Shown one piece after another: positions 45,509 through 54,296 of a stretch of 64,000 nt of DNA. Origin of the DNA: Vibrio splendidus (GTDB lineage Bacteria > Pseudomonadota > Gammaproteobacteria > Enterobacterales > Vibrionaceae); the NCBI RefSeq assembly GCF_024347615.1, contig NZ_AP025509.1, forward strand, positions 1,054,001 to 1,118,000, given 5' to 3'. The notes under the pieces were generated by a model. The model ran no database searches. It was not told the origin of the DNA and saw only the letters and a program-made list of their open reading frames with translations. Both the position numbers and the translations under genes were made by a program. Every line of letters starts with the position of its first letter. Position 1 is the first letter of the stretch.

Positions 45509-46051
45509 TTAAGATTTCTTTGGCATAGAATAACTCTTACTCACAAATTCCACTTCTTCAACTTCATTGACATGATTGGTAAAAGACGCCAATGCATAGA
45601 GTGTGTTCGCGACTAAGTTGGCGTATTTGAAAAGAATCGGGTCTGGCGACTTTTTGCTTTCATGATGTTCAATACTCACCAAAGCTCGCACGACCTTTTT
45701 AGCCTGACAACGACACAAGTGAAGTTCACTAGACACTCGATGCCCGCCGGGTAAGACAAACCCTTTGAACCCGCCTTCTAGCTGCTCACGGATACGATGA
45801 TAGTCTTGCTTGAGCTCGACCAATTCAGACTCGGTGATGGCAAGCTTACCGCGCACAGAGCCATTCAAGTGATAGATGTTTGGCTGCAAGCGTTGCAGGA
45901 TCTCACGAACCTGAGGCTCTAGCTCTAAAGACAACACCAATCCAACTCGGCAACAAAGTTCATCCGACAAAATCTCAAAATCACAGATAGGACTGTCTTC
46001 ATAGATAAACGGATAACAAAACTCGTCCCAATCTCGACTTACTGGTTTCAC
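45509..46051 (-). CDS. PduO-type cobalamin adenosyltransferase homologue, probably degenerate
   Basis: The 180-residue protein aligns by eye to the PduO-type ATP:cob(I)alamin adenosyltransferase fold: FEILSDELCCRVGLVLSLE in place of the usual LDELNS-IGLA helix, then GFVLPGGHRVSSELHLCRCQ. However, the N-terminal TKTGDKG phosphate loop is missing, and the catalytic R-x-x-RRAER motif reads RCQAKKVVR, so key residues are lost. It may have a regulatory or new role, or be a decaying enzyme. It sits beside the haem operon. Alternative: a distant relative with unrelated function. Confidence 0.65.
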   Translation of the reverse strand: MKPVSRDWDEFCYPFIYEDSPICDFEILSDELCCRVGLVLSLELEPQVREILQRLQPNIYHLNGSVRGKLAITESELVELKQDYHRIREQLEGGFKGFVLPGGHRVSSELHLCRCQAKKVVRALVSIEHHESKKSPDPILFKYANLVANTLYALASFTNHVNEVEEVEFVSKSYSMPKKS

Positions 46052-46114
46052 GTACCGATCCTTACAAATAAATAGTCATCAAACGCCAATATACCAAACT
46101 CTTTGATTTAGACA

Positions 46115-46140
46115 TAAAAAAGCCCTCACATTGGAGGGCT
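46115..46140 (-). terminator. Terminator after hutZ
   Basis: Stem AGCCCTC / GAGGGCT, loop ACATTG; the minus strand runs into T6. It closes the hutWXZ transcript. Confidence 0.85.
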
Positions 46141-46164
46141 CCTGAAGAAATCAGTTAAACGAGA

Positions 46165-46695
46165 TTACTCGTTAGATACTTTTTTGTGGCCTTCTTGTAG
46201 GTGAACGAAATCCACCAGATCGTCGCCAGACACTTGGTATGCCTGACCAAAGCCTTTCACGAACAGTCCATTCTCTGCTTTAAGGTTGAACAGAGAGAAA
46301 TCTTGAAGCTGACTCAAACCATCAATGATTTCACCAAAACGCTCTTGCATCTGGCCGATCACTTGAGTCCAAAGTTCCGTTTCACGCTCCACAACACTTG
46401 CTTGAGCATCAAACGTTAAACGCTTACGCGCGTAAAGCTGCTTCGAGCTCTCTTCGTCTTCGATCATCATCAAAGAGACTTGAGGGTTCGCTTTCAAGTT
46501 ACGAGCATGACGAGCAATATCAGAAATGAGAACAAAGTAACCTTCTTGGTTCTGAACGAAAGGCGCGTAACTTACGTTCGGGCGACCTTCTTCATCAACC
46601 GTTGCAAGTTGAAGGGTACGGCGCTCTTGGCGAAACTCTTTAATTTCTGGACCTAGGCGACCTTGTAGACGTTCTTGTTTTACTTGGTGTTCCAT
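46165..46695 (-). CDS. hutZ: Haem utilisation protein HutZ
   Basis: The 176-residue protein has the split-barrel fold of the HugZ/HutZ haem oxygenase family: REFRQERRTLQLATVDEEGR, SYAPFVQNQEGYFVLISDIA and LFNLKAENGLFVKGFGQAYQ. HutZ binds haem and degrades it, releasing iron. A strong ribosome-binding site (AAGGAAT) precedes the ATG. It is the last gene of the hutW-hutX-hutZ operon, 141 bases after hutX, and a terminator follows directly. Confidence 0.93.
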   Translation of the reverse strand: MEHQVKQERLQGRLGPEIKEFRQERRTLQLATVDEEGRPNVSYAPFVQNQEGYFVLISDIARHARNLKANPQVSLMMIEDEESSKQLYARKRLTFDAQASVVERETELWTQVIGQMQERFGEIIDGLSQLQDFSLFNLKAENGLFVKGFGQAYQVSGDDLVDFVHLQEGHKKVSNE

Positions 46696-46836
46696 GGGTA
46701 ATTCCTTTCTTCACTTTCTCTGATTTATTATTTTTGCCCGAGGTTGAGCGATCATCAGCGAACTAAACGATCCTCGAGCATTGATGTACTATTTAAGCGA
46801 TTAGGCAACCTTATTTAAGCTTGCCGTTAAGTCTGG

Positions 46837-47358
46837 TTAAGCTTGTTCTTTTAGTGCTTTGAAGCGTTCAACTTGGTCGGCAATAAGTTCACGCTTTTCA
46901 TTGCGGCCTAGGTAGATCTTAAAAATGTTCTCGCCCGTTTCACTGAAGAAACCGAAGTAATGACTTTCACGACCCATGAACGCCTTGCTCACCAAACCAA
47001 CGTGTTTGATGTTGTCGAGTTTCAGGTGGCCATGAAGCTCGCCCTCTTTGCCCATCAAGTTGTAGTAACCACGCGCGACTTTACCTTTCGGGAATGGCGC
47101 TTTTACTTCGAAGATTGAGCCGAATGAATGCATAATTGTGGTCACTGGGCCCCAACCAACCAAACCTTCTAGAATCTCTTGAGCACGGCTGCCATCTAGC
47201 ATTACCGCCATATCGTTTGGAAAAGCAGCAACCACTTCAACCTCTGAAACACCTAGCTTCTCAGCAATTGCTGTCGGCAGTAGTTTTGGCTCTTCTTCTA
47301 AAATTCGAGCTACGCTTTGTTCTAGAGTTTCTGTCATTTCTAATGTTGTATCTGTCAT
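46837..47358 (-). CDS. hutX: Haem carrier protein HutX
   Basis: 173 residues of the HutX/HuvX/HugX family. Key pieces are ALPTAIAEKLGVSEVEVVAA-type N-terminal helix, ILEGLVGWGPVTTIMHSFGS, KGKVARGYYNLMGKEGELHG and YFGFFSETGENIFKIYLGR. HutX is a cytoplasmic haem-binding protein that hands haem to HutZ. It lies 57 bases after hutW and the same distance class before hutZ, in one operon. Confidence 0.92.
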   Translation of the reverse strand: MTDTTLEMTETLEQSVARILEEEPKLLPTAIAEKLGVSEVEVVAAFPNDMAVMLDGSRAQEILEGLVGWGPVTTIMHSFGSIFEVKAPFPKGKVARGYYNLMGKEGELHGHLKLDNIKHVGLVSKAFMGRESHYFGFFSETGENIFKIYLGRNEKRELIADQVERFKALKEQA

Positions 47359-47415
47359 TGAATAGGTTCCGTATAAACGAGTAATTTACGTAAGTTATAA
47401 ACTAAAAATTCGATA

Positions 47416-48825
47416 TTAAGCGTGCTTCAAGCTTGCATGCGGGTGAACGCCCGAACCTGACACTTTCGGCGCTGGGTGCATCGCTTGATATTCAGCGTTA
47501 AGCACTTGAATTACACTCTGCGCTAGGCTTACTGCCCAGAAGCTGCCAGCAATAGTCAGGCTCAGATAATCTTCTGAAAGCTCAACTAAACCGTTCTTCT
47601 CCCAATGCGCGAACAAAGGCTTTAGGTAGTCGAACGTGTCTTGTCCCATAAAGGTCGGTAATGTGCTTCTTCTAACAACACCAGAATCAAAACCTGCCTT
47701 CAATGAAGAGAAGCTTGGCTCTAATGAGCTTTGCTTGGTCATCATGGCTATAGGCAATTGACCTTGCTTTATAGACTCCATGTAGCTGTCTAAAGTTCGA
47801 TGTTGCATTACACCGTGGCCACCAATGTTGCCACCAGCGCCACAACCAATAGGCAGAACTTCGGCGTAGGTTTTCGCTAAGCTGTTGTAAATGCTGCGTT
47901 CGCGATTATCACGAGTCCAGTGATTCACGCTCAGTTGCTTGACCTTATTTTTTGCCATGAACTCAACACCCGCCAAATACATACTCGCCTTATCTGGCGT
48001 ATTGGCCGGTGGTGGTATTTTTCCTTTCTCAACGAGATTCAGCATAGGAGCATTGCCCGAAACAATCAGTTGGTAGAGGTCAATGCCGTGTGCGCCAGTA
48101 GACATGTAGTCTTCTAAATCTTGTTGGAACACTTCCATAGACTGGTGCGGTAATCCGTACAGCAAATCAAGAACGATCGGAGCTTGTTCAGTGCGGCTCA
48201 GTGAACTGATACGTTCCAACACCACTTCTCGGTCATCCAAGCGCTTAGCACTGCGTCGAACCTGAGTGTTAAAACTTTGAATACCGAATGAGAAGCGATT
48301 GAAACCACCTTCAAGCGCACGATCAAACATCTCGTCGCCAAAGCGATTGATGCGTCCTTCCAAGGTCATTTCCACATCGTTTGCTAGTGGGAAATATTGA
48401 CGAATGGCTTTACCAAGCTGCTCAACTTGTTGAGGAGACAAATCGGTGGGTGTTCCGCCACCAATATAGACAGCGTGAAATAGTCCAGACTGAGCCCAAG
48501 GTGTTTTGGCTTTCTGCTTTAGCTCGACCATCAGTGCATCGAAATACTCATCCACTAATTTACGGCTTGCGGCATTTTGGAAGAAATTGCAGAACGTACA
48601 GCGCACGCGACAAAAAGGAATGTGGATATACAAGCAACGCTTATCCTGTTTTTTCCCTTCACTCAGCATCAGTTCGTCAAAGAGTTCTAACTTCTTACTC
48701 GGGTCGACCGGAATTGAACTTCCTCCGGCATGGGCAGAATGCTTTTTAGCAAACGCAAAACGAAGCGGATCAGGGCTAGAAACACCCAAGATTGATTCGT
48801 CATACTTATAGATATTAAGACTCAT
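47416..48825 (-). CDS. hutW: Anaerobilin-type radical SAM haem-degrading methyltransferase HutW
   Basis: A 469-residue HemN-like radical SAM protein of the ChuW/HutW group. The iron-sulfur motif CxxxCxxC is in IPFCRVRCTFCNFF, followed by YIGGGTPTDLSPQQ and LLYGLPHQSMEVFQ. ChuW opens the porphyrin ring anaerobically to form anaerobilin and free iron. It is the first gene of hutWXZ and divergent from tonB, 160 bases away, with a Fur-box-like element between. Confidence 0.92.
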   Translation of the reverse strand: MSLNIYKYDESILGVSSPDPLRFAFAKKHSAHAGGSSIPVDPSKKLELFDELMLSEGKKQDKRCLYIHIPFCRVRCTFCNFFQNAASRKLVDEYFDALMVELKQKAKTPWAQSGLFHAVYIGGGTPTDLSPQQVEQLGKAIRQYFPLANDVEMTLEGRINRFGDEMFDRALEGGFNRFSFGIQSFNTQVRRSAKRLDDREVVLERISSLSRTEQAPIVLDLLYGLPHQSMEVFQQDLEDYMSTGAHGIDLYQLIVSGNAPMLNLVEKGKIPPPANTPDKASMYLAGVEFMAKNKVKQLSVNHWTRDNRERSIYNSLAKTYAEVLPIGCGAGGNIGGHGVMQHRTLDSYMESIKQGQLPIAMMTKQSSLEPSFSSLKAGFDSGVVRRSTLPTFMGQDTFDYLKPLFAHWEKNGLVELSEDYLSLTIAGSFWAVSLAQSVIQVLNAEYQAMHPAPKVSGSGVHPHASLKHA

Positions 48826-48900
48826 ATAATCTCTCTAAACACTTACATAGCAAAGTCTGGAAGACTATTCGCTAAAACTGAAATAATCATAAATAGACGC

Positions 48901-48926
48901 AAATGATAATGCAATTGATAATTGAT
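48901..48926. promoter_or_regulatory. Fur-box-like element between hutW and tonB
   Basis: The sequence from 48904 reads TGATAATGCAATTGATAATTG, with two GATAAT hexamers 12 bases apart, close to the Fur repeat. Its place between the divergent hutWXZ and tonB operons fits iron repression of both. This is by-eye matching. Confidence 0.6.
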
Positions 48927-48985
48927 CTTATTTAGATTCTAGGCAATAATCCGATACAGATTTTGGATTTGGTAAAGGATTGAGT

Positions 48986-49801
48986 GTGAACGTTCCTAGA
49001 TATGTTATTGCAGGCGGTGCATCGTTAGTGATTCATGCGGCGCTATTATTTGTCGCTCAAGAATCCAAAGTATTCGCGATGCCTGCAGGTAGCCAATCGA
49101 ACACGGTATCGATCAACTTCACTCCCAAGAGCACGCCTTCTCCAGCTCAACAAAAAACCATCACAGAGCCGGTTGAACCAGAACCAATCAAAGAAACGGT
49201 CTCACAAGCTGAACCTAAACCTGTCGAACCCAAGGCCGTTGAGCCAAAGCAAGCCAAACCGACGCCAAAGAAAAAAGCGATCACCAATAAGCCTCAACCC
49301 AAGAAAGTAGAGAAAAAGGTTGTTGAAAAGAGAGTCGAGAAGAAGCCGATTCAAAAGAAACCAGTGACTCAGAAAAAGGTCGTTAAGAAAGAACGCCCAG
49401 AACCAAAGTCCAAACCAACGCCTCAACCAGAAAAACTGGCCGACAAGAAAGTCGATAGAAATCTGGCTGAGTCTGCCAACCAACCTCAGCAAGTAAACCA
49501 AGGCGTATCAAACCAAGAGCCTGTGCTAGTCACTAAGCCTTCGTTTTCTTCACGCCCGACACCACCGAATTACCCGCGCCAAGCTAGACGTCGTGGGGTT
49601 GAAGGTGTCGCAACTTATGAGGTCTGGTTAGACGCTGAAGGCAAACAGATTAAACAAGCATTAGTAAATTCATCAGGCGCACTAATGCTCGACAACGCCG
49701 CTTTAGATGCCATTAAACAATGGAAATTCTCACCTCACACTGTCAATGGTCGAGCGATTGCTCACCGTGTACAAATACCTGTTCGTTTTAGGTTGGATTA
49801 A
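48986..49801 (+). CDS. tonB: Energy-transducer protein TonB (TonB1 type)
   Basis: From GTG 48986 (AAGGA just upstream; TTG 48980 is too close to it) the protein is 271 residues. It has an N-terminal membrane anchor (YVIAGGASLVIHAALLFVA), a Pro/Lys/Glu-rich periplasmic spacer (about 45-185) with many KP/EP repeats, and the C-terminal TonB domain with RPTPPNYPRQARRRGVEGVA and the ending PVRFRLD. It carries proton-motive energy to outer-membrane receptors. The stop is two bases before exbB, so the genes are coupled. Confidence 0.93.
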   Translation: MNVPRYVIAGGASLVIHAALLFVAQESKVFAMPAGSQSNTVSINFTPKSTPSPAQQKTITEPVEPEPIKETVSQAEPKPVEPKAVEPKQAKPTPKKKAITNKPQPKKVEKKVVEKRVEKKPIQKKPVTQKKVVKKERPEPKSKPTPQPEKLADKKVDRNLAESANQPQQVNQGVSNQEPVLVTKPSFSSRPTPPNYPRQARRRGVEGVATYEVWLDAEGKQIKQALVNSSGALMLDNAALDAIKQWKFSPHTVNGRAIAHRVQIPVRFRLD

Positions 49802-49803
49802 TC

Positions 49804-50505
49804 ATGCAACAAATCAGTTACTTACAAGATCAACTTGGCTTAATGACTTGGCCTCTTCTTATATGTTCAGCATTAACCGCAATGATCATCGCTGAACGAG
49901 TCTTCCAAGTCATGCTAAGCATTGGTGTTGGCAAGCGCGCCATTCGTCGCGAGCTCAATCAAATATCACCAACCAACAGCAAAGAAATTGAAGCACTTGC
50001 TCAGTCTATTTCAGGGAAAAGACCGCTGCTGTACAAGGGCGTCTCGATGTTGCTTGCTCACCACTCTTTTTCGAAAGGACTACGTGAAGATGCAGCAGGC
50101 ATCTGGCTACAAGAAAAACGCCACCAGCTTCATGCAGGTTTAAGGTTGCTTGGTTTAATCGGCGTGATCAGTCCACTAATTGGCTTGCTTGGTACGGTGC
50201 TTGGTCTTATCGAGATGTTCAAAGGTGTAGCTGCTACCACCGGAAGTATTACACCTAACGATCTAGCTGACGGCCTTGGCTTAGCAATGAGAACCACAGC
50301 TGCAGGTTTGATGATTGCACTGCCTGCGATCTCAGGGTCTCAACTGCTTGGACTTTGGGCCGATAGGGTTTTGGCGCAGCTAGAACATACTTTGAATTAT
50401 GTGAATGTGTGGTTAGAAGGCATGTCGATTCAAACTAATCAGTCTGACGAAACTAAAGATTCATCATTAAACAAAGTCGCTGTCGGTGATGTGAGACAAG
50501 CATGA
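49804..50505 (+). CDS. exbB: TonB-system proton-channel subunit ExbB
   Basis: A 233-residue MotA/TolQ/ExbB-family protein with three membrane helices. The conserved core is GLLGTVLGLIEMFKGVAATT, then LADGLGLAMRTTAAGLMIAL. Together with ExbD it drives TonB by proton flow. It starts two bases after tonB, and its stop overlaps the exbD ATG (ATGA). The set is TonB1-type, the haem-linked system of Vibrio. Confidence 0.93.
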   Translation: MQQISYLQDQLGLMTWPLLICSALTAMIIAERVFQVMLSIGVGKRAIRRELNQISPTNSKEIEALAQSISGKRPLLYKGVSMLLAHHSFSKGLREDAAGIWLQEKRHQLHAGLRLLGLIGVISPLIGLLGTVLGLIEMFKGVAATTGSITPNDLADGLGLAMRTTAAGLMIALPAISGSQLLGLWADRVLAQLEHTLNYVNVWLEGMSIQTNQSDETKDSSLNKVAVGDVRQA

Positions 50506-50915
50506 TTAAAACGCCCCACTCATCTCAAACACAAAGTTTGGCTCCGGACTTAACACCGCTGCTCGACATCATTTTTATCGTGATGGTATTCCTGCTGCTG
50601 ACAGCATCGGTGAAGTTGGAGTCATTAGAAGTCGAACTGCCGAGCTCTGATATTAAGAACGTTTCTGAAGTTCATAAAGATTCGATTAGCGTCAATATCT
50701 TAGTCCACGAACCCTACTGGGCGATTAACGGCCAAGAGTACATCGACTGGGAAAACTTCAAGATTGCATTGCTAGAAGAAACAGGCACATCAGACAAGAA
50801 GCCGATCATCATTGGTGCAGATAAAGCCGCCAACGTTGAGAACCTAGTGAAGTTGCTGTCTTTCCTTCAAGAGAACGGAATACCAGCGACTCAATTGCTC
50901 ACTGAAGATGGCTAG
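50502..50915 (+). CDS. exbD: TonB-system proton-channel subunit ExbD
   Basis: A 137-residue protein with one membrane helix containing the conserved aspartate (LTPLLDIIFIVMVFLLLTAS), then a periplasmic domain ending in the ENLVKLLSFLQENGI helix. The ATG overlaps the exbB stop by four bases, giving tight coupling. The hutB gene follows after 149 bases, a gap that could hold an extra promoter. Confidence 0.93.
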   Translation: MIKTPHSSQTQSLAPDLTPLLDIIFIVMVFLLLTASVKLESLEVELPSSDIKNVSEVHKDSISVNILVHEPYWAINGQEYIDWENFKIALLEETGTSDKKPIIIGADKAANVENLVKLLSFLQENGIPATQLLTEDG

Positions 50916-51064
50916 AACAACTCTCTATTTTCATGAAGTTAGGCTCTTGATGACTAACACCAAAGAAGCAGAGCTAAACCTCTCTATCGATACGAACTCA
51001 CAATGCGAACGGACTGCTCACTGAGAATCTTCGCGAAACAAGTAGATAATATAAAGAAATGATT

Positions 51065-51955
51065 ATGAACAACTTAAACGTGCTCAATAAATTAACGACC
51101 AAGAGACATCTCCTTTCAGTAGCTGCAATGAGCTTGGCACTGACTGCGCCAACGGCAATGGCCAATGACGTAGAACAACCTCGAATCATAAGTGCAGGCA
51201 GTGCCGTTACTGAATTGGTCTTGGCATTAGGCGCTGAAGAGCAGTTAGTGGCGATTGATGTGACCAGCCATTTCCCTCAAGCAGAGAACCTGCCGAAGAT
51301 TGGTTACCACCGAAACCTTTCAGCAGAAGGCTTGATTGCTTTAGAGCCAACGACACTAATTGGCTCAGATGAAATGGGACCTGACAACGCGATTTCTCAA
51401 TTGAAATCTGCCGGTGTCGATGTCGAGATCGTCAATACCGAAGCAAACGTTGAGGGGTTATTAAAGCGTATCGACCAAATCGCAAAAATTACCCACACCG
51501 AAGCTCACTCACAGCAAGTCAAAGCTGAAGTAAATAAGAAGATTGCGGCACTAAAAGCAAACCAAGTACCCAACAACGAAGCGAAGAAAGTGTTGTTCCT
51601 GTTATTGCATGAAGGTCGCCCGGCAAACGTTGCTGGCGGTGAAACGTCACCAAACGCGATCATTGAATTGGCTGGCGGTGTAAACCCTGCGGCTAAAAGC
51701 CTAACGTCTTACAAGCCACTATCGATGGAATCACTCGTTGAAATGCAGCCTGATGTCATCTTGGTGAGTGGCCGCAGCTACCAAAAAATGGGCGGCGCTG
51801 ACGCTATTCTTAAATCGCTGCCTATGTTAGCAGCGACTCCTGCTGGCATGAACAAACAAATCATTACCGTAAAAGGCAGTGCATTAGTCGGCGGACTTGG
51901 CCTCGAAAGCCTTTCAGAAGCCAAGCGATTAAACGCTCTTATCTATCCGTTATAA
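51065..51955 (+). CDS. hutB: Haem ABC transporter substrate-binding protein HutB
   Basis: From ATG 51065 (AAAGAA at a sensible distance; ATG 51059 is possible) the product is 296 residues with a signal peptide ending at TAMA. It belongs to the BtuF/HemT periplasmic-binding family: PRIISAGSAVTELVLALGAE at the mature start, KIGYHRNLSAEGLIALEPTT, and GGVNPAAKSLTSYKPLSMES. It picks up haem in the periplasm and hands it to HutC. It precedes hutC by 125 bases. Confidence 0.92.
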   Translation: MNNLNVLNKLTTKRHLLSVAAMSLALTAPTAMANDVEQPRIISAGSAVTELVLALGAEEQLVAIDVTSHFPQAENLPKIGYHRNLSAEGLIALEPTTLIGSDEMGPDNAISQLKSAGVDVEIVNTEANVEGLLKRIDQIAKITHTEAHSQQVKAEVNKKIAALKANQVPNNEAKKVLFLLLHEGRPANVAGGETSPNAIIELAGGVNPAAKSLTSYKPLSMESLVEMQPDVILVSGRSYQKMGGADAILKSLPMLAATPAGMNKQIITVKGSALVGGLGLESLSEAKRLNALIYPL

Positions 51956-52080
51956 CTTATCTACCCGCTATAACTCAACTACCCTATTTCCACTGTTGCT
52001 TGCTTAATGCTCATCACCGTCTCGTTTTTTGCGAAGTCGGTGATAAGTATTGAAGCGGGTGATAGACATTGAGGCTCTTT

Positions 52081-53118
52081 ATGTTGCTACGATCCGTCCC
52101 ACTGAAAACATCGATGTTAGGCCTAGGGGCTACCCTAGTCTTCGTCGCACTGTTCTCAATTACCGTTGGGCCAATGAACATTAGCTTAGCTGACAGTGCA
52201 GCGAGCTTACTCCAACCAAACAATGATTTAGCCCCACACATCAATTTAGTGATTCAAGAGATTCGCTTACCTAGAACTATTTTGTGCATGCTAATCGGCG
52301 CGATTCTCGCGTTATGTGGTGCGGTTATGCAGGGGCTATTCCGCAACCCGCTTGCTGAGCCGGGGATCATCGGTGTCTCTGCAGGCGCGGCATTAGGTGC
52401 AGCGTTGGCTATTGTTCTTTTCTCTGAACTCTCATTGCAATACCCGGCCTTCATGAATTTTGCGGCCGTTCCTGTGTTTGCCTTTTTAGGTGGCGCTTTA
52501 ACCACACTCTTGGTCTATAAACTGGGCACGGGTAAATTCGGAACCTCAGTAACCATCATGTTGTTGGCGGGTGTGGCGATCAGTGCGCTCTCTGGGGCTG
52601 GTATTGGGTTCTTAAACTTCATCGCTGATGACCAAATGCTGCGTGATCTTTCGTTATGGTCGATGGGGTCACTAGCAGGAGCGAAGTGGTCAGGCATTTT
52701 GCTTGCTGCAGTTACGCTCGTAGCACTGTTTATTGTTTTTTACCGTCAAGCGATGTCACTGAATGCCCTGCTCTTAGGCGAGTCAGAAGCGCAACACCTT
52801 GGCATTCCAGTACAAAAACTCAAACGAAAACTCATTCTATTGACAGCTGCGGGCGTTGGTATCACAGTGAGCCTGTCTGGCATGATCGGTTTCATCGGGC
52901 TCGTTATCCCTCATTTAGGTCGTATGTTGGCAGGCCCAGATCACCGAGTTCTTTTGCCATTGTCAGCAGTGCTAGGCGCACTATTGCTAACAGCCGCAGA
53001 CATGTTCTCTCGAGTGGTACTGGCACCAGCAGAATTGCCTGTGGGCATTGTTACCGCGATTATCGGCGCTCCATTCTTCTTGTACCTTCTATTTCAACAG
53101 AAAGGGAGAATCCTTTAA
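52081..53118 (+). CDS. hutC: Haem ABC transporter permease HutC
   Basis: From ATG 52081, with GAGG six bases before, the product is 345 residues. It is a FecCD-type permease with about ten membrane helices; family phrases are IRLPRTILCMLIGAILALCG, GLFRNPLAEPGIIGVSAGAA and GFIGLVIPHLGRMLAGPDHR. The stop overlaps the hutD ATG by one base (TAATG). It transports haem into the cytoplasm. Confidence 0.93.
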   Translation: MLLRSVPLKTSMLGLGATLVFVALFSITVGPMNISLADSAASLLQPNNDLAPHINLVIQEIRLPRTILCMLIGAILALCGAVMQGLFRNPLAEPGIIGVSAGAALGAALAIVLFSELSLQYPAFMNFAAVPVFAFLGGALTTLLVYKLGTGKFGTSVTIMLLAGVAISALSGAGIGFLNFIADDQMLRDLSLWSMGSLAGAKWSGILLAAVTLVALFIVFYRQAMSLNALLLGESEAQHLGIPVQKLKRKLILLTAAGVGITVSLSGMIGFIGLVIPHLGRMLAGPDHRVLLPLSAVLGALLLTAADMFSRVVLAPAELPVGIVTAIIGAPFFLYLLFQQKGRIL

Positions 53119-53900
53119 TGTTTCCTTCAGCGTTAAAAGCGACCGATATCGAAGTGAAGTTCGGCAGCAAAGTGATATTAGATGGCGTTTCTATTGAGAT
53201 TGAGGCAGGAAAGGTAACCACACTGCTTGGGCCAAATGGCGCAGGAAAAAGCACGTTACTTAAAGCCTTGTGCCAAGAGATATCAAGCAACGGCGATATC
53301 CAATATTTTGGACACACCAAAGACAAGTGGCCTTCTCAAAAATTGGCGAAGCATCTGGCTATGCTACCTCAGCACAGTACGTTGACCTTCCCATTTTTGG
53401 CACATGAAGTTGTCGAGCTTGGTGGTATTCCTCTGCAAGAGTCCAACAAGAACCTCACCAACATCGCTAGTCAAAAAATGGATGTTGCCGATGTGACTCA
53501 CCTGAGTGAAAGGCTCTACCCTTCGCTATCCGGCGGTGAAAAACAGCGTGTTCACTTGGCTCGAGTGCTAACCCAGCTTCACTATTCTGGTGACCAATGT
53601 ATCTTGATGCTTGATGAACCCACATCAGCACTGGATCTTGCCCACCAGCACAACACCTTAAAGATCGCGAGAGAGCTAGCCGACAACCACAATGCCGCGG
53701 TTATCGTAGTTTTGCATGACTTAAACCTATCCGCTCAATACTCCGACCGATTAGTGGTATTGAAGGATGGACACTTAGTTTGCGATGGAAGTCCTTGGGA
53801 GGCGCTAAAGCCGTCAATGATTGAAGACGTATACGGATACAAAAGTATCGTCGAAAAACACCCAACCATGAGCTTCCCTCAGGTTCATCCCGCACAATAA
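53118..53900 (+). CDS. hutD: Haem ABC transporter ATPase HutD
   Basis: The real start is ATG 53118, which overlaps the hutC stop; a longer open frame from 52656 lies inside hutC and is not coding. The 260-residue ATPase has Walker A GPNGAGKST (38-46), Q-loop near 85, signature LSGGEKQR (about 137-144), Walker B CILMLDEP (161-168) and the switch His in VLHDLNLS. It is typical of HmuV/HutD haem importers. A terminator follows at 53959. Confidence 0.94.
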   Translation: MFPSALKATDIEVKFGSKVILDGVSIEIEAGKVTTLLGPNGAGKSTLLKALCQEISSNGDIQYFGHTKDKWPSQKLAKHLAMLPQHSTLTFPFLAHEVVELGGIPLQESNKNLTNIASQKMDVADVTHLSERLYPSLSGGEKQRVHLARVLTQLHYSGDQCILMLDEPTSALDLAHQHNTLKIARELADNHNAAVIVVLHDLNLSAQYSDRLVVLKDGHLVCDGSPWEALKPSMIEDVYGYKSIVEKHPTMSFPQVHPAQ

Positions 53901-53958
53901 ACGCAATAAAAAACTGGCGCATTTAAAGTATTCGTTCCTTCTAACGCCGACACCATTC

Positions 53959-53986
53959 AAAGCCTCGATTTAGTCGAGGCTTTTTT
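53959..53986 (+). terminator. Terminator after hutD
   Basis: Stem AAAGCCTCGA / TCGAGGCTTT, loop TTTAG, followed by T6. It lies about 60 bases after the hutD stop. Confidence 0.9.
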
Positions 53987-54254
53987 ATTGGCTCACAGCC
54001 TCTCTCTCGCCTTAAACTCAATTTTGTTAGTAACCATAGCAATAAGCTATAAAACGGCTCACCCAGAGCGTTTGAGGCTCTAGAAATAAACATAATCAGT
54101 TAGTGTTGCTAAGCTTTTCGCAATTGAGGTGGAATGTAAGACTCGAGCGTAAGCATATAAAAAGAAAAGAAATAACTTCATTTGGCACAAAGCAAGATAG
54201 CAGAAGCGATATGAGTTCGAGAGAAAAAGCGAAAGAGAAAGAGAAATTGCAGAC

Positions 54255-54283
54255 ACAAAAAAAGCCCCCGTAGGAGCTTCTTT
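54255..54283 (-). terminator. Terminator after the TetR gene
   Basis: On the minus strand AGCTCC and GGGGCT pair (one wobble) and run into T7. It lies 14 bases past the TetR stop. Confidence 0.75.
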
Positions 54284-54296
54284 TATCGTGTGTTGA

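Larger units (their letters stand above)
53901..54296. other. Intergenic region between hutD and the TetR gene
   Basis: 396 bases with the hutD terminator on the left and the TetR gene's terminator on the right. The middle part (about 53990-54250) is A/T-rich with no open frame or motif that I can support. Confidence 0.6.

Noticed and set aside
48980..48985. TTG start for tonB
   Set aside because: It is almost in contact with the AAGGA site; GTG 48986 has proper spacing.
52656..53117. N-terminal extension of the hutD frame by 154 codons
   Set aside because: It lies entirely within hutC in another frame, gives no family similarity, and the ATG at 53118 fits ATPase length and coupling.
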